A stretch of DNA of 64,000 nucleotides, taken from the NCBI GenBank assembly GCA_003988855.1, contig QYAI01000170.1, positions 1 through 64,000 on the forward strand, in the 5' to 3' direction. This DNA comes from Arachnopeziza araneosa. Its lineage: Eukaryota > Ascomycota > Leotiomycetes > Helotiales > Arachnopezizaceae. Both the position numbers and the translations under genes were made by a program. Shown one piece after another: positions 1 through 10,122 of the stretch. Below the pieces are notes generated by a model. That model did not search any database, was not told the DNA's origin, and worked only from the letters and a program-made list of their open reading frames with translations. How positions within the stretch are numbered: the first letter of the stretch is position 1; each line of letters starts with the position of its first letter.

Positions 1-512
1 GGGTGTGGTAGGATGCCGACGCGACTTGCGATCATTTTGGTGATGCTCACGCTTAGTCAGCCTATTAACCTACACCCGGGTGTAGGCGTATTGGGACTCA
101 AGAAATGAGTGACAGGTTGTGTCATGTCCCCCTCGCTCAAAAAAATATGAAATAGTAATATAACGTTAGGATAACCTCATATCTTGGAGCTTGTTTGAAG
201 ATAGCCACGAGACGAAAAGAATAGCACGAGTTATTTCGCACTTATTTATGGGAGTGAGTGTACTGTATGCTCAAAGAAGCACGAAATTTTGGCGAAGAGT
301 TCTGGTTTTTCATCCTCAATCAAGAGTTTGAAGTGGAAGTTGGCTTCTTTTGATTCATGAGCAGAGTAAGTAAGTGGAGGTTTGAGAAGGGAGATTTTAT
401 TGCTTTCTCTTGATCTGTTATTAAGACGTGAGTCGAGTTTCACGTTCAGATGAGGGAGAGCATGTCTGCTTGGATTGCATTCTTGGTGAATCTTTTAAAT
501 TCATATAAAATG
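1..512. other. Left-edge non-coding stretch
   Basis: I see no supportable gene. The stretch is AT-rich; short open frames on both strands have no domain signal and no start context. It is downstream (3') of the minus-strand ankyrin fragment. Confidence 0.5.
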
Positions 513-1402
513 TCATTCAAACAATGCCAAAAGTTCGATAAGTCGATTTGCTTTCTGCTTCTCGGTCTCCCTTCCATCATCATCGTCATCCTCAGAAGCT
601 GTATCGTCGTCACCAAATTTGTAAGCTTTCTTGACGATGGGTAGACCACGAAACATGATATTCGTTGCAACATCTTCAAACTCCATCTTCGCCTTCCCTA
701 CCTGCCAGTCTTGGAGCCACTGAGCCACCTCTTTTCGGGCATCGGCTTTGTACAAGTAGGTCTCATCTTTCGCAGCGTCCACGGCACTAGGATACAAAGC
801 TCCAGGAGTATTGATACTTGCGCCGTTTCTCACCAGCAGACGAACCCCCCTTTCCCGTCCTTTGTACGCTGTTCCGTTCAGAGCGGTTCCAAATTCACCA
901 GCACGAAGGTTGACATTCGCACCACCGTTGAGAAGTTGTTGTACCACTGCATTGCGGCCCTTGTATGCAGCAGCATTCAGCGCGGTGCCGTGATAGCCTT
1001 CAATAATATTGATCCGAGCCCCCTTAGTAATTAAAAGAGCGACAAGTTCCCTCTTACCTCCATAAGCCGCTATCTGCAATGCGTTTGCACGGTCATTATC
1101 TTTTAAAGACGCGTTCACATTGGCACCTTTTTTATCAGTTCCTCTCCTGCATCTCTTCTGTCCTTGGAATCACACAAAACCATCAAAGGTGTCCAACCAT
1201 TAAAATCCGCCGCATTAGCATTTGCCCCTAGACTCAGAAGCTTCTTCACCATTTCTTGACTCCCTTTCTTCGCAGCATAGTGCAGAGGTGTACGGCCATT
1301 CTCATCACCCGCTGAGATATCCACTCGCGACCTCAACAATAGGTCCATCATCTCCTCCGCTGCCCACGACTCTGTGGCTAGGTGTAAGGGTGTGGCTCTT
1401 CC
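513..1402 (-). pseudogene. Ankyrin-repeat protein fragment, frameshifted
   Basis: Reading leftward from 1402, the translation begins in mid-repeat (GRATPLHLA) and runs through about six ankyrin repeats (GRTPLHYAAKKGS, NGWTPLMVL, ALQIAAYGGKREL, GTALNAAAYKGRN, GTALNGTAYKGRE), ending in an acidic DDDDDD-containing tail and stop at 513. Ankyrin repeats bind other proteins; in fungi such arrays are often the sensor end of NLR/STAND proteins. The frame breaks at 1128-1133, a run of six T on the plus strand: one frame ends in ..LIKKVPM, while the next frame supplies the expected GANVNA loop, so one base is missing. There is also no upstream start: an in-frame stop directly precedes GRATPLHLA, where sequence on the opposite strand becomes TPR coding. 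The simplest reading is a truncated, frameshifted 3' part of a larger gene. A homopolymer sequencing error could explain the frameshift but not the lost 5' part. Confidence 0.75.
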
Positions 1403-1406
1403 TCAA

Positions 1407-2546
1407 ATGTACGCACAATCTGGGAAGTGGAGACAAGCCGTGAAAATTCAAGAAGAAGTAGTCGAAAAGAAAAGGCTAGACCGTGATGAGAAAGATCCTG
1501 AACTGCTGACTTTTATGGCGAACTTGGCAAACATGTACATGGGTGAAGGAACATGGGCGAAGGCTCAGAAACTTGCAGAACAGGTCGTCCAGGTCTCGAA
1601 AGAATTGAACTCGAACGACTTGGAGCATTTCCATCGAGTAATCATATTAGCTGGGATATACATGGATACAGGGAAGCAAAGCCTTGCTCAAAGTTCAGCC
1701 CATGAAGTATATAAGGGATTGGAAAAGTTGGAGAGTGATAATCACCAAAGTAGCAAGACTGAAGATACAAACAGTGATACTGAGGACTCAGAGACAGATT
1801 TTGAGCTGGTCGAATTACGATATTCAGCTATGCGAATTCTTTCGTTAACATATAGAGAGCAAGGGAAGTTTGATGAGGCCATAGATTGGGCTAGGCGACT
1901 GGTAGAGCTGAAGCAGAAAGCGGATGGCAAACGCAACCAAAGTACATTGGATAGTATGAGTAATTTGGCACTCATTTATGAGAGTAAGGGTATGCTCAAA
2001 GATGCGCAAAGTTTCGGAGAAGAGATTGTTGAAACACTGGGCGAGACGATTGGCAAAACTCACCCAAGCACATTAGCCTGCTTGAACAACCTCGCACTCG
2101 TTTACGAAAAGTTGGGCAATTTTAAAGAAGCCGAGATGTTTTTGAAAATCGTCATATATGAGTCGAAAAAATCCTTGGGAGATGATCACCGAGACACGCT
2201 TCTGAGCATGGGAGGCCTCGCATCAGTCTATCGAAACACGGGCAGAATGGAGATGGCCGCTGAATTGGGCGAGAAGGTACTGGACACACGAGAGCGTGTA
2301 CTTGGGAAAGATCGTCCTGACACCCTCACCGGTATAATCAACCTAGCAACGACTTATAACATGCAAGGTCGCTTTGAAGAGACGCGGAAGGTGATGCTAC
2401 GGATCAAAGATGCAGATCCTCCTGCGCCATCTCTCAGCGGGAGCGCTCGCGCTGGAATTGGCATCATTGCCGCATTGCTTCTTATCCTCATACTTTCTGT
2501 TACCTACCAGAGGATATTCTTCGTGAATCGACCAATTATAGAATAA
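1407..2546 (+). CDS. TPR (kinesin-light-chain-like) protein with C-terminal membrane anchor, probably 5'-truncated
   Basis: A 379-residue open frame without introns. It opens at an ATG that already lies inside a TPR helix (MYAQSGKWRQAVKIQEEVV) and continues through about six TPR_10/TPR_12-type repeats (TFMANLANMYMGEGTW, LTYREQGKFDEAI, LALIYESKGMLKDAQ, NNLALVYEKLGNFKEAE, GLASVYRNTGRMEMA, NLATTYNMQGRFEE). Such repeats normally form the C-terminal half of fungal NB-ARC or NACHT proteins and bind partners. Unusually, the chain ends with a hydrophobic segment (about residues 349-370, GIGIIAALLLILILSVTY) plus a short basic tail, which looks like a tail anchor. No nucleotide-binding domain is present upstream. 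Instead, five bases before the ATG the sequence becomes ankyrin coding on the other strand, so the start is probably a breakpoint rather than the native N-terminus. The repeats are clear; whether the gene is functional is not. Confidence 0.72.
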   Translation: MYAQSGKWRQAVKIQEEVVEKKRLDRDEKDPELLTFMANLANMYMGEGTWAKAQKLAEQVVQVSKELNSNDLEHFHRVIILAGIYMDTGKQSLAQSSAHEVYKGLEKLESDNHQSSKTEDTNSDTEDSETDFELVELRYSAMRILSLTYREQGKFDEAIDWARRLVELKQKADGKRNQSTLDSMSNLALIYESKGMLKDAQSFGEEIVETLGETIGKTHPSTLACLNNLALVYEKLGNFKEAEMFLKIVIYESKKSLGDDHRDTLLSMGGLASVYRNTGRMEMAAELGEKVLDTRERVLGKDRPDTLTGIINLATTYNMQGRFEETRKVMLRIKDADPPAPSLSGSARAGIGIIAALLLILILSVTYQRIFFVNRPIIE

Positions 2547-2902
2547 GAAATTTTTGCAATCATGTCATTGATGGCTCCAAGGAATGATCTAATTCGTGGC
2601 CGCGGCCAAAAACATACTTTTCAAGTATTCAAGGTCTGATATTGAAAACAACCATAGAATGATAGGCTTGGGAGTTTTACTTATAGTAGGCAAGTCACTT
2701 AATCCGAAATAGTTGATTTGTTACAAGTTTCTGAATTAAAGATATCTTCTCGCGACAAAAATCGGAGCGTTGATGAATATCCAAAACTTAATTGTTCATC
2801 CCAAAGTCCAATGTCATATGACCACTATTTGTATGTTGCTGAAGGCCTCTGTTCTCTCCGTAGAAATAAGCGTCGTTACTTACAATCTATTTGCAAAGTT
2901 AA
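2547..2902. other. Gap between TPR gene and esterase remnant
   Basis: This 356-base stretch holds no recognised NB-ARC or NACHT sequence, although that domain would be expected next to the esterase that reads leftward into it. It contains a plus-strand short open frame (2718-2936) without any domain signal. Confidence 0.45.
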
Positions 2903-4002
2903 TTACGTACCAGCAATGATGCCAGGGCGGAAATAGGTTTCACTGACATGCTTTTCCTCAGCCGCCGCGGGCTTTTCAAGTTCTCTTATCCATTTCATGA
3001 GGTATCCCACAACTCTCGCATAGTTTTCCTCGTCTCGAGACGCCAACTTACATATCTGAATGGTCACCATTGAGCCTAATGCTTTCGTATCCTGGAAGCG
3101 TTGCCGAGTACTCGTCTACTATCTAACGAGAACAGAACCGTCAGCATCGTTAATCTAATGTCAAACGCGAAATCAAGATGTTGAGCAGACGTACCATCCC
3201 AATCGCCATCGGCTGCCCTTCAAAGAAGCAGACCACCTCGATTCCAGCTCCATCCCTCGCCTCTTGGTTCCGTCTTTTCAGCAACTTCGGAAAGACATCT
3301 CCAACCTTTGCCAGCTTCTCAGACTTCGCTTCCAGATCCTTCGCCAATTCTGCGTTGGTGGATTTGTTGAACAAGGCGATCATCTTGCGTCCTGTTTCGG
3401 CCCACTTGGCTTTGGCGGAGCCTCTGTGAGGAGTTCCGACGAAAGCAATGCCTCGAATACAGGCAGACAGACTGCTGTAAGAATTAGACGCAGCGTCAAC
3501 TATGGCCTACATTATTTGGATTAGCTTTATGTCAGAAGAGAAGATGTGGAATAGGTTGTACATTTGCGACAACCAATCCTCCCAGACTGTGAGCGACGAA
3601 GATAAGAGGACGTTTTGCCTTTAATATATAAGCCAGTTCATTGTTAAAAGAAGGAGTAAAATTGGTACCGCTGGCGTCTCAGCTCTCTTGTTATTCAGTT
3701 GGGAGAACAAATCATTGGAGTAGTTATCCAATCGATTGTCTGCAGCGCGAGCCCAAACATGAGCTATATTGGCATCATAGCCGTAGCTAAAAATCCGCGC
3801 ATTTGGGATGTCGAGGGGAAGGAGCCTCTGCGGCCAGAATATCGAGTTTTTGGTCCATGTGTGTTCGCGATTTCCATGCAGCCCATGAACAAAGACTATG
3901 CTAGAACTCGCGTTAAATTTCTAGTCTTCATGCATTTTGAATTGTGGCATCTCACTCTACTACAGCATTTTCTGGATTGTAAACTTCGAGTAAGTCGTAC
4001 AT
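2903..4002 (-). pseudogene. SesB-like alpha/beta-hydrolase (fungal NLR N-terminal esterase domain), frameshifted
   Basis: Spliced minus-strand exons at about 4002-3965, 3920-3669, 3618-3562, 3506-3195 and 3122-2903 give a typical serine-esterase domain of the kind found at the N-terminus of fungal NLR-like proteins. Landmarks in order: IVFVHGLHGNREHTW (oxyanion region), WPQRLLPLDIPNARIFSYGYDAN, the nucleophile elbow FVAHSLGGLVVAN (Ser in AHSLGG), GIAFVGTPHRGS, and IVDEYSATLPGYE followed by the catalytic-His motif NGDHSDM. Introns 3 and 4 have good GT..AG ends and keep frame. The first exon's donor is uncertain. Right after DHSDM the frame breaks (around 3046-3055): the family continuation CKLASRDEENYARVVGYLMKW is in another frame, so about two bases are missing. 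The open frame then stops at 2903 with no nucleotide-binding domain. In this family the esterase usually precedes NB-ARC or NACHT and repeats and is linked to heterokaryon incompatibility or immunity; here it looks like a stranded, inactivated module. Confidence 0.75.
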
Positions 4003-7000
4003 CTTCGCTTCAATTCGTCACGACTTGAGAAGAGCGTAAATCTTGCCGTGGTATTTTGAGGTAATAAAGTAATGTGAAAGTACTAGGCGGGGTCTGCATT
4101 TTGCATTGGCATTTCTAACTGGCCAGTATTTTCCTTACGCATGTCAAAATCCTTTGGGACAACGAGTTGCTCCTCCCGCCGCTTTTCACTATTTTTATTT
4201 CTCAGATTCCGCTCGAAAGCCTCATTCTTCGTTTCCGGGGTGGATCTTAAACCTATTGGCTGAATCTTGGCCACTAAAATTCGACACCTGGGTGAGACGG
4301 GACGATCTGTCATGGGGACCACGCCTTCCTTTTTAATCACCAAGCACCTGCGCGAAGCAGAAGCCCTTCCAGCAGGTGAAGGTTGTACAAAAGTTCTTGC
4401 GACGAAAGTAAGGTAGAGTGAGCCTTATGGAGGGAATTCTGGTTAAAGTAGTAGGAGGGAGAGAACATTGAGATATTATCCTCTCAGATTATCTCACAAT
4501 ATCCATTACAAAAATTAGCCCCCAATTTCCGGATTGGTTGAAGGCTGGCAAGGTGGTGCAGCTGAAATGTAACTCCCAAGTGGCGTTTTCGGTTCGAAGT
4601 GACACGAAAGTCCAGGTATATGATCGTTGTTCAGTATGCCAATAATCGGAACTGAAATTTGAACATAAGACGATTATTGAACGAGAAGGAGAAAAAATGG
4701 GTCTGAAAGTCGCTCGATTTAAATTTTCAATTGGTAGATTGTTTGCTTCTTCTTGGAGTTACTAATTTTGCTAGGAAGCTCCGAGATTTGTTCACTTCGC
4801 GTGACTTGGTTCCCTTATCCAATGGCTTTGCTTCTAGTCCTCTCCAAAGTAGTCGAGAGGTAGAGAATGGAGAGGCCGAAAGGAGATTAAAGGGGTTCAC
4901 ACAGGAATATTTAGGGCTTGATGAGCTTTATGGTGGAGGTTTGGGGTGTCTTCCGAGTATTATCAGGTTGGTTCTGACATGCTAAAGTATGATATACATA
5001 AGCTACGTAATCATCAAGATCCCGCACCATCATTTCGTTCCTTCATTTTTCTTTACATAATTTCTTTTCGGGGAGGGGAGTTGTTTTGCCTTTTCCCAAT
5101 CGTTTCCTCATCTAACAATGGCCGAACGAGGAGGACTGGGGCTGGCGAGGCCGCGAAATGCAACGAAACATTTAATGTCAAGACAATCTTAATCGACATT
5201 CAGATCATTCAATCATTTTGATAGTAGCTAAACGAGGGGGGCTGAGACCCAGGAGGCCGCGAAATGCAACAAAAGTTCACTTTTTGTATAACCCGGAATA
5301 AATCTAATCGACATTTACACCACTTATTATTCATCTTGCATTAGCATGAAAATCTTTTTAATACAAATATTTATTTGATAATGAAACTCAACTCTATCGG
5401 ACAATCTCTCAGACCTCTCTATGATACTTGGTAGTTTAAACACCAACTTCCGTGCTAGTGTGTCTACCAAATCACGAGGTCTTCGTTCACAAGATAAGAA
5501 AAGGGACTGCGATTGACTATTTACCATATTTTTATTTAATGGCATATTATAGAGCCTATAAGTTACCATAGCATAGTAGAGAACGATCTTTCTTCTAGTA
5601 TTGTCTTCTTCTGCACCAGGGATCAATAATAAGTCTTCATAATTTGAAAAAAATACTTCCCATTTCCGAAAATCCGTAGTAAAGAATCTACATCACGAAC
5701 GTAGACAAGTAGATGATCAAGACAAAGAGTCGGAACGGCTGCAAGGACTAGTCTGGATTTCGAGGAAGGGAATTAGATGCCGATCTAGCCGGTGTCAAGC
5801 GTAGTCAGGTATGCCGCACCTGCCCGAATTCGCCTAAGCGGAGACTTCTCAGTACTACTCTACTTCTGCCAAAGAGTGAGGGGGCTCGGGTCAGTTTTGC
5901 CTAAAGATTGCCTAAAGACACGCTGGTAATCGTGGATGGTACCTGCAGCGGGTTGGTCATCTTGAAGCTAGACTTGAGCTTTGTTGCTCTCATAATGTTG
6001 CCCAATGGGAAACTGATCTCCATTCTATTTCCCATCTCTCAAAGCTGCCGCAAAACCCATACCTACTGTCATTCGCTAATGGTCAATTGTTGAACTACTC
6101 TCTACTCGCAGGCACTCTTACTTTGCCATCCTCACTTCAAGAGCTGCCGTCTGCGTATCGTATGACACCACTTTGATCGTGTCAGAACGGAGATGGTTTG
6201 GTTTTCCTTGCTATGGTCGCATCAGAAATCAAGTCTTGATCAAAGTACATGATAGTGCGTCGGGGCAGTATCTCGTTTTGGTTGAAGTCGCGAGTGGCGA
6301 CTATAGATCTTTCAAAATGATCATGATCGTGAGTCTCGCAAACTGCACTCACCTAAGACACGGGACAGTGGTGTACCCAACAAGGATATTAAGTGATGGT
6401 CCGGATCGATTCCAGTACCGCGTATCTTTTTGAGCCTGTCTTTCGGAGTGCCGAGGATGGCGTTAAATGTTACTCCCCGATATGCAGCGTGTTTACGGCT
6501 AAATCCAATTGATTAAGCGGCTCACTCGGTCCCAACCACCGATGAAATGCAAGATGGTGTGGGGACCCCACAAAAAGGTGTCAGCTCAGATGGTGCATTT
6601 GATGGAGGCTGAAGCTCAGCCCTATGGTATCAAATAGCTACTGGGCGAATGTCGCTGCCAACGTAGAGGATCGCGATAGAAAAATCTGTCGCAATAAACA
6701 GACAATATTCTGCCAGTCTAATGGTAGGGCGTAAGCTGCAAAAGTCTACTTTTTTACGTCGATACATCATAAACATATGTAAGTCAGCGCGTGTGACGGT
6801 GAGCTAGTCGGGATCTCCGCATTACCACCGGCTATATCTGTGACGGGATTTATTATACTTGAAGCAGACCTTGTGATCTTCTTCATGCAAAGTGTCTTAG
6901 AACGAGGGCGCAGCACAACCCAGATCGCCCTAAGGCGAACGAAGCAAGTTTCGGATGTAACTGTGGGTAAAGCCCAATAACACTAAAAGGGGGCTGTAGC

Positions 7001-7590
7001 TAACCGACCCCTTTCTTAAAACATCGATCGGACAAACCAGATCCATGGACAGCTAGATACCGGTTCCGCCCTTCTAGATGCGGAACATTTGTTCCCCACA
7101 ACCCTCGCACATTTGCCTGAATGCGCATCGGAACAAATCTCCGTGTCATTTTGCATAAAAACTTCTCAGTCGCTTATTAGGAAAAGGGGCGAAGGCTGGA
7201 AGTACGTTACTCCGATTTGTGAGGTGATGGCGGGAGGTAGGTCACATTGCTTTGTCCGCTTTTCGTGTCACGATCTTAGAGCTCCCAAAATAACAACATG
7301 AAACGACCGAGCAGAGACATTGGACCTAATCACGACCGTAATTTGGGTTTCGATTGAACATTCAACGAATCAGAAAAGAGCGAAAGTCCAACTAATTAAA
7401 ATCATGAAATACGCAAGGACCGGCATGCTATGATTTATGCTCCCAAGTATGGGGATCTCGCTAGGATGTGCTTGTTCTGAAGGAGATATCAAGTCTTGTG
7501 GTCGGGACTGGAAGAGTCGGATAAGTTCTCCGTGGCAGTGGCACGTAAGAAACGGTCAAAGGGGATCAACATCAGATGCTTTCAGCTCGT
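4003..7590. other. Gene-poor region between esterase remnant and xylanase
   Basis: About 3.6 kb without a supportable gene. Short frames at 4083-4343 (-), 5327-5626 (-), 5908-6093 (+) and 6173-6433 (+) have no domain signal, and several lack an ATG. The region contains the imperfect repeat pair at 5121-5330 and a GC-rich palindrome GTGGGGACCCCAC at 6559-6571. Its 3' part is the upstream region of the xylanase gene. Confidence 0.5.
5121..5330 (+). repeat. Degenerate direct repeat pair, period about 107 bp
   Basis: The block AACGAGG-AGGACTGGGGCTGGCGAGG-CCGCGAAATGCAAC starting near 5124 recurs near 5231 as AACGAGG-GGGGCTGAGACCCAGGAGG-CCGCGAAATGCAAC. Downstream of each copy a second shared block follows (TCTTAATCGACATT near 5186 and TCTAATCGACATTT near 5301). 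The two copies therefore look like a diverged tandem duplication of roughly 107 bp. It does not match any element I can name. Confidence 0.6.
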
Positions 7591-7594
7591 GAAG

Positions 7595-7605
7595 TATAAA
7601 TATAG
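7595..7605 (+). promoter_or_regulatory. TATA box of the xylanase gene
   Basis: TATAAATATAG lies 62-72 bases upstream of the ATG at 7667, followed by a CT/CA-rich leader, the usual arrangement of a strongly expressed secreted-enzyme gene in filamentous fungi. Confidence 0.6.
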
Positions 7606-7666
7606 TCTAGGTTGTCCCATCATCTTCTCCTCACCACCACCTCAACAGTCCAACATCATCGCAAAA

Positions 7667-8611
7667 ATGGTCGTCTCTTCTTGCCTCCTTGCTCTCTCTG
7701 CTATCGTTGGAGTCCTCGCCGCCCCAGCACCAGAAGCTCAGCCTTTCCAGATTCCAAGCAGCTTCGCTAGACGAGATGGAAACTTTTCTCTCGAGCACTT
7801 GTTGAAGCGCCAAGCCGTCAACTTCAACCAGGACTACATAGCCAGTGGTGCTGGTGTTACATACACACCAAATGAAGGTGCTGGATCTTTCTCCGTATCT
7901 TACAATACCAACCAGGATTTCGTTGTTGGACTTGGTTGGCAACCCGGAGATACCAAGTAAGAGAAGACGCTTTCATCTTATCGTTATGCATAGGCTGACT
8001 ACTCTTCTAGCCCAATCACCTACAGTGGCTCCTTCTCCGCATCAGGTGTTGGCCTTCTCTCTGTTTATGGCTGGTCAACGAATCCGCTTGTTGAGTACTA
8101 TATAATGGAGGTTGACACTGGATACCAGACCGTAGGAACCAACAAGGGAACCGTCACTAGTGACGGTGGAACCTACGCTATCTGGGAGCATCAACAAGTT
8201 AACCAGCCTTCTATCCAAGGTACCTCAACTTTCAACCAGTACATCTCGATCCGTCAGAGCACTCGCACAAGCGGTACCGTCACCGTCGAGAATCACTTTA
8301 AGGCCTGGGCCGCTGCTGGCATGAGCCTTGGCTCGTTGAACTATCAAGTTGTTGCCGTTGAGAGCTGGACTGGAAGTGGAAAGGGCCAAATCTCAGTCGC
8401 TAAGGGGACGGGAACTGGTACCACCTCACCTACTACTACTTCAAAAACCTCCTCACCTACCTCCACTGGCAGCGGTGGTGGTGGCTCTACTGGTGGTGGC
8501 TCTGCTGCCCACTGGGGACAATGCGGAGGTATTGGATGGACTGGTGCTACTAGTTGCGCATCACCATACACTTGCCAGGCCTCCAATGCCTACTATAGCC
8601 AGTGTCTTTAA
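7667..8611 (+). CDS. Secreted GH11 endo-1,4-beta-xylanase with C-terminal CBM1
   Basis: Two exons, 7667-7956 and 8011-8611, joined across a 54-nt intron (GTAAGA..CTGACT..CTAG), give 296 residues. Order: signal peptide (MVVSSCLLALSAIVGVLAAPAP), a propeptide with Kex2-like RR and KR sites, GH11 jelly-roll catalytic domain (about 50-240), Thr/Ser/Gly linker, and a C-terminal fungal cellulose-binding module (HWGQCGGIGWTG..CASPYTCQASNAYYSQCL, four Cys). GH11 enzymes hydrolyse xylan outside the cell. Diagnostic stretches are NPLVEYYIME (first catalytic Glu region), PSIQGTSTFNQYISIR (thumb), SGTVTVENHFKAWAAAGM and NYQVVAVESW (second Glu). Variations from the common consensus (QYIS for QYWS, PSIQG for PSIDG, ESW for EGY) suggest a divergent subgroup. 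The upstream ATG-less extension in the same frame is 5'UTR; the start at 7667 is fixed by the signal peptide and TATA spacing. Confidence 0.95.
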
Positions 8612-10122
8612 ATTGGAAGGAGGTTGGTTGAGCTGTTATGTGCTACGAAAGAAGATGATGGTGCAAAAATGTTGTTTCACTTCAAAGTTGTCTATATTTT
8701 TGGCACAAAACTTTGGTCACTTGTATATATTTCAATTCTCTGTCTATAAATTCATCAATTGAGTGTTGGCTATCACGTTGAGAGTTTTCTAGCAGAGAAA
8801 ACTACTGATAACACGTGAACCATTTGTATACACTCAAAGTTTGGATGTATAGGCAACATAAATAGTATTACCAGACATAACATTACTCTACTGACTCGAC
8901 GTCTGACTTTCTGAGTGCCGCGTAACCGCGTTGATCAATCTTCGCTTATTAACCGACAACTCAAGGGGGGAAACATCTTCAACTTGTAGATTAGTTTCAG
9001 AAAAACACGCTCACGTTGTACAAACGTTGTTTCAAGTTGAATAATGGTATCCTGTAAGTAATCGGCAGTTCTCTCGTGTGAAAGACCACTGACTGAAAAG
9101 CTGTTTTGCCAGGCGACAAACCTGCTCCAGATTGTCATCTGAAGGTGCAGGGGCGACTCAAAAAACTCGTAGTATTCACTTCTTGTTCAAGAGCTGCAGA
9201 GACCAGATGCTCCTAGCAATGGCTTTCAGAGCAACTCGGCCAAGATCCAGCGGTTTTCGCCAGCTGTTGTTCTTTCAAATGATGTCATAGGGTTAATCTA
9301 ACGGTAGTGCTTCCCTGCATCTATGCCGAGAACATAATATCGTCGATAGTTGTGCCTATACGGCTTCCGGCAACCAAGCGCCAACGATTGCGGGGAGAGG
9401 GTTCAAGATGCAAAAGGCCGACGTGGGCGGGCCGCGGATGAATTCATTACCCTGAGAAGGCTCGAACTAAGCACGTGAAGAACTGAGGAAATTTCTTGCA
9501 CGTTTAAATCAAGAAGATTAAGTGCGTTCCTAAACAAGCTAGGCAAGAAATATGCTCTTCCTGCATGGAGGAAAAGGTACCTAGGCAGCGCTGACAAATA
9601 TTGGCGCAGAAAAATGACCTTAGCTCAGAATACCAGAGCTTTTACAATATGTGGATTAGACCTACCGAGATCCTTTTCGTCTAGACATTTTGTGCTATGG
9701 TGATGCTAACATCACGTGACTCCAATCGCACTACTTTCACAGATATCTAGGTGAACTAGTGTCTTAGAATGTCAGTCTTACCATGTCTTCTTATAACTTG
9801 AGCTGCATTACTGCAATATTATACGGCTACCTAGACAGTAGCTCTGGCATTGAAAACTAAAATAGTCGATGCTTAGTCAGCCATTTACAGGCAACTCGTG
9901 AATCTGAACCTCATGTCTACCTACCTACATACCTTAGCGTTCATTAATAACAACGGGACGCGATGAATCAATTATCAAAGGATATTTTGATGTGGGATAC
10001 AAAGGTTTGACTTCTTGGCATATTTGGTGGAGGCTGAGCTGCAGAATGCGGACGCTCAGCCCCAACAATATGCTGCATCACATTTCCAAAAAATTTCACG
10101 ATGTTTTAAACAACAAGCTACG
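8612..10122. other. Intergenic, xylanase to HET gene
   Basis: About 1.5 kb. The 3' flank of the xylanase is AT-rich (TATATATTTC near 8723). The frames at 8935-9138 (-) and 9403-9597 (-) show no recognisable protein. I see nothing else. Confidence 0.5.
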
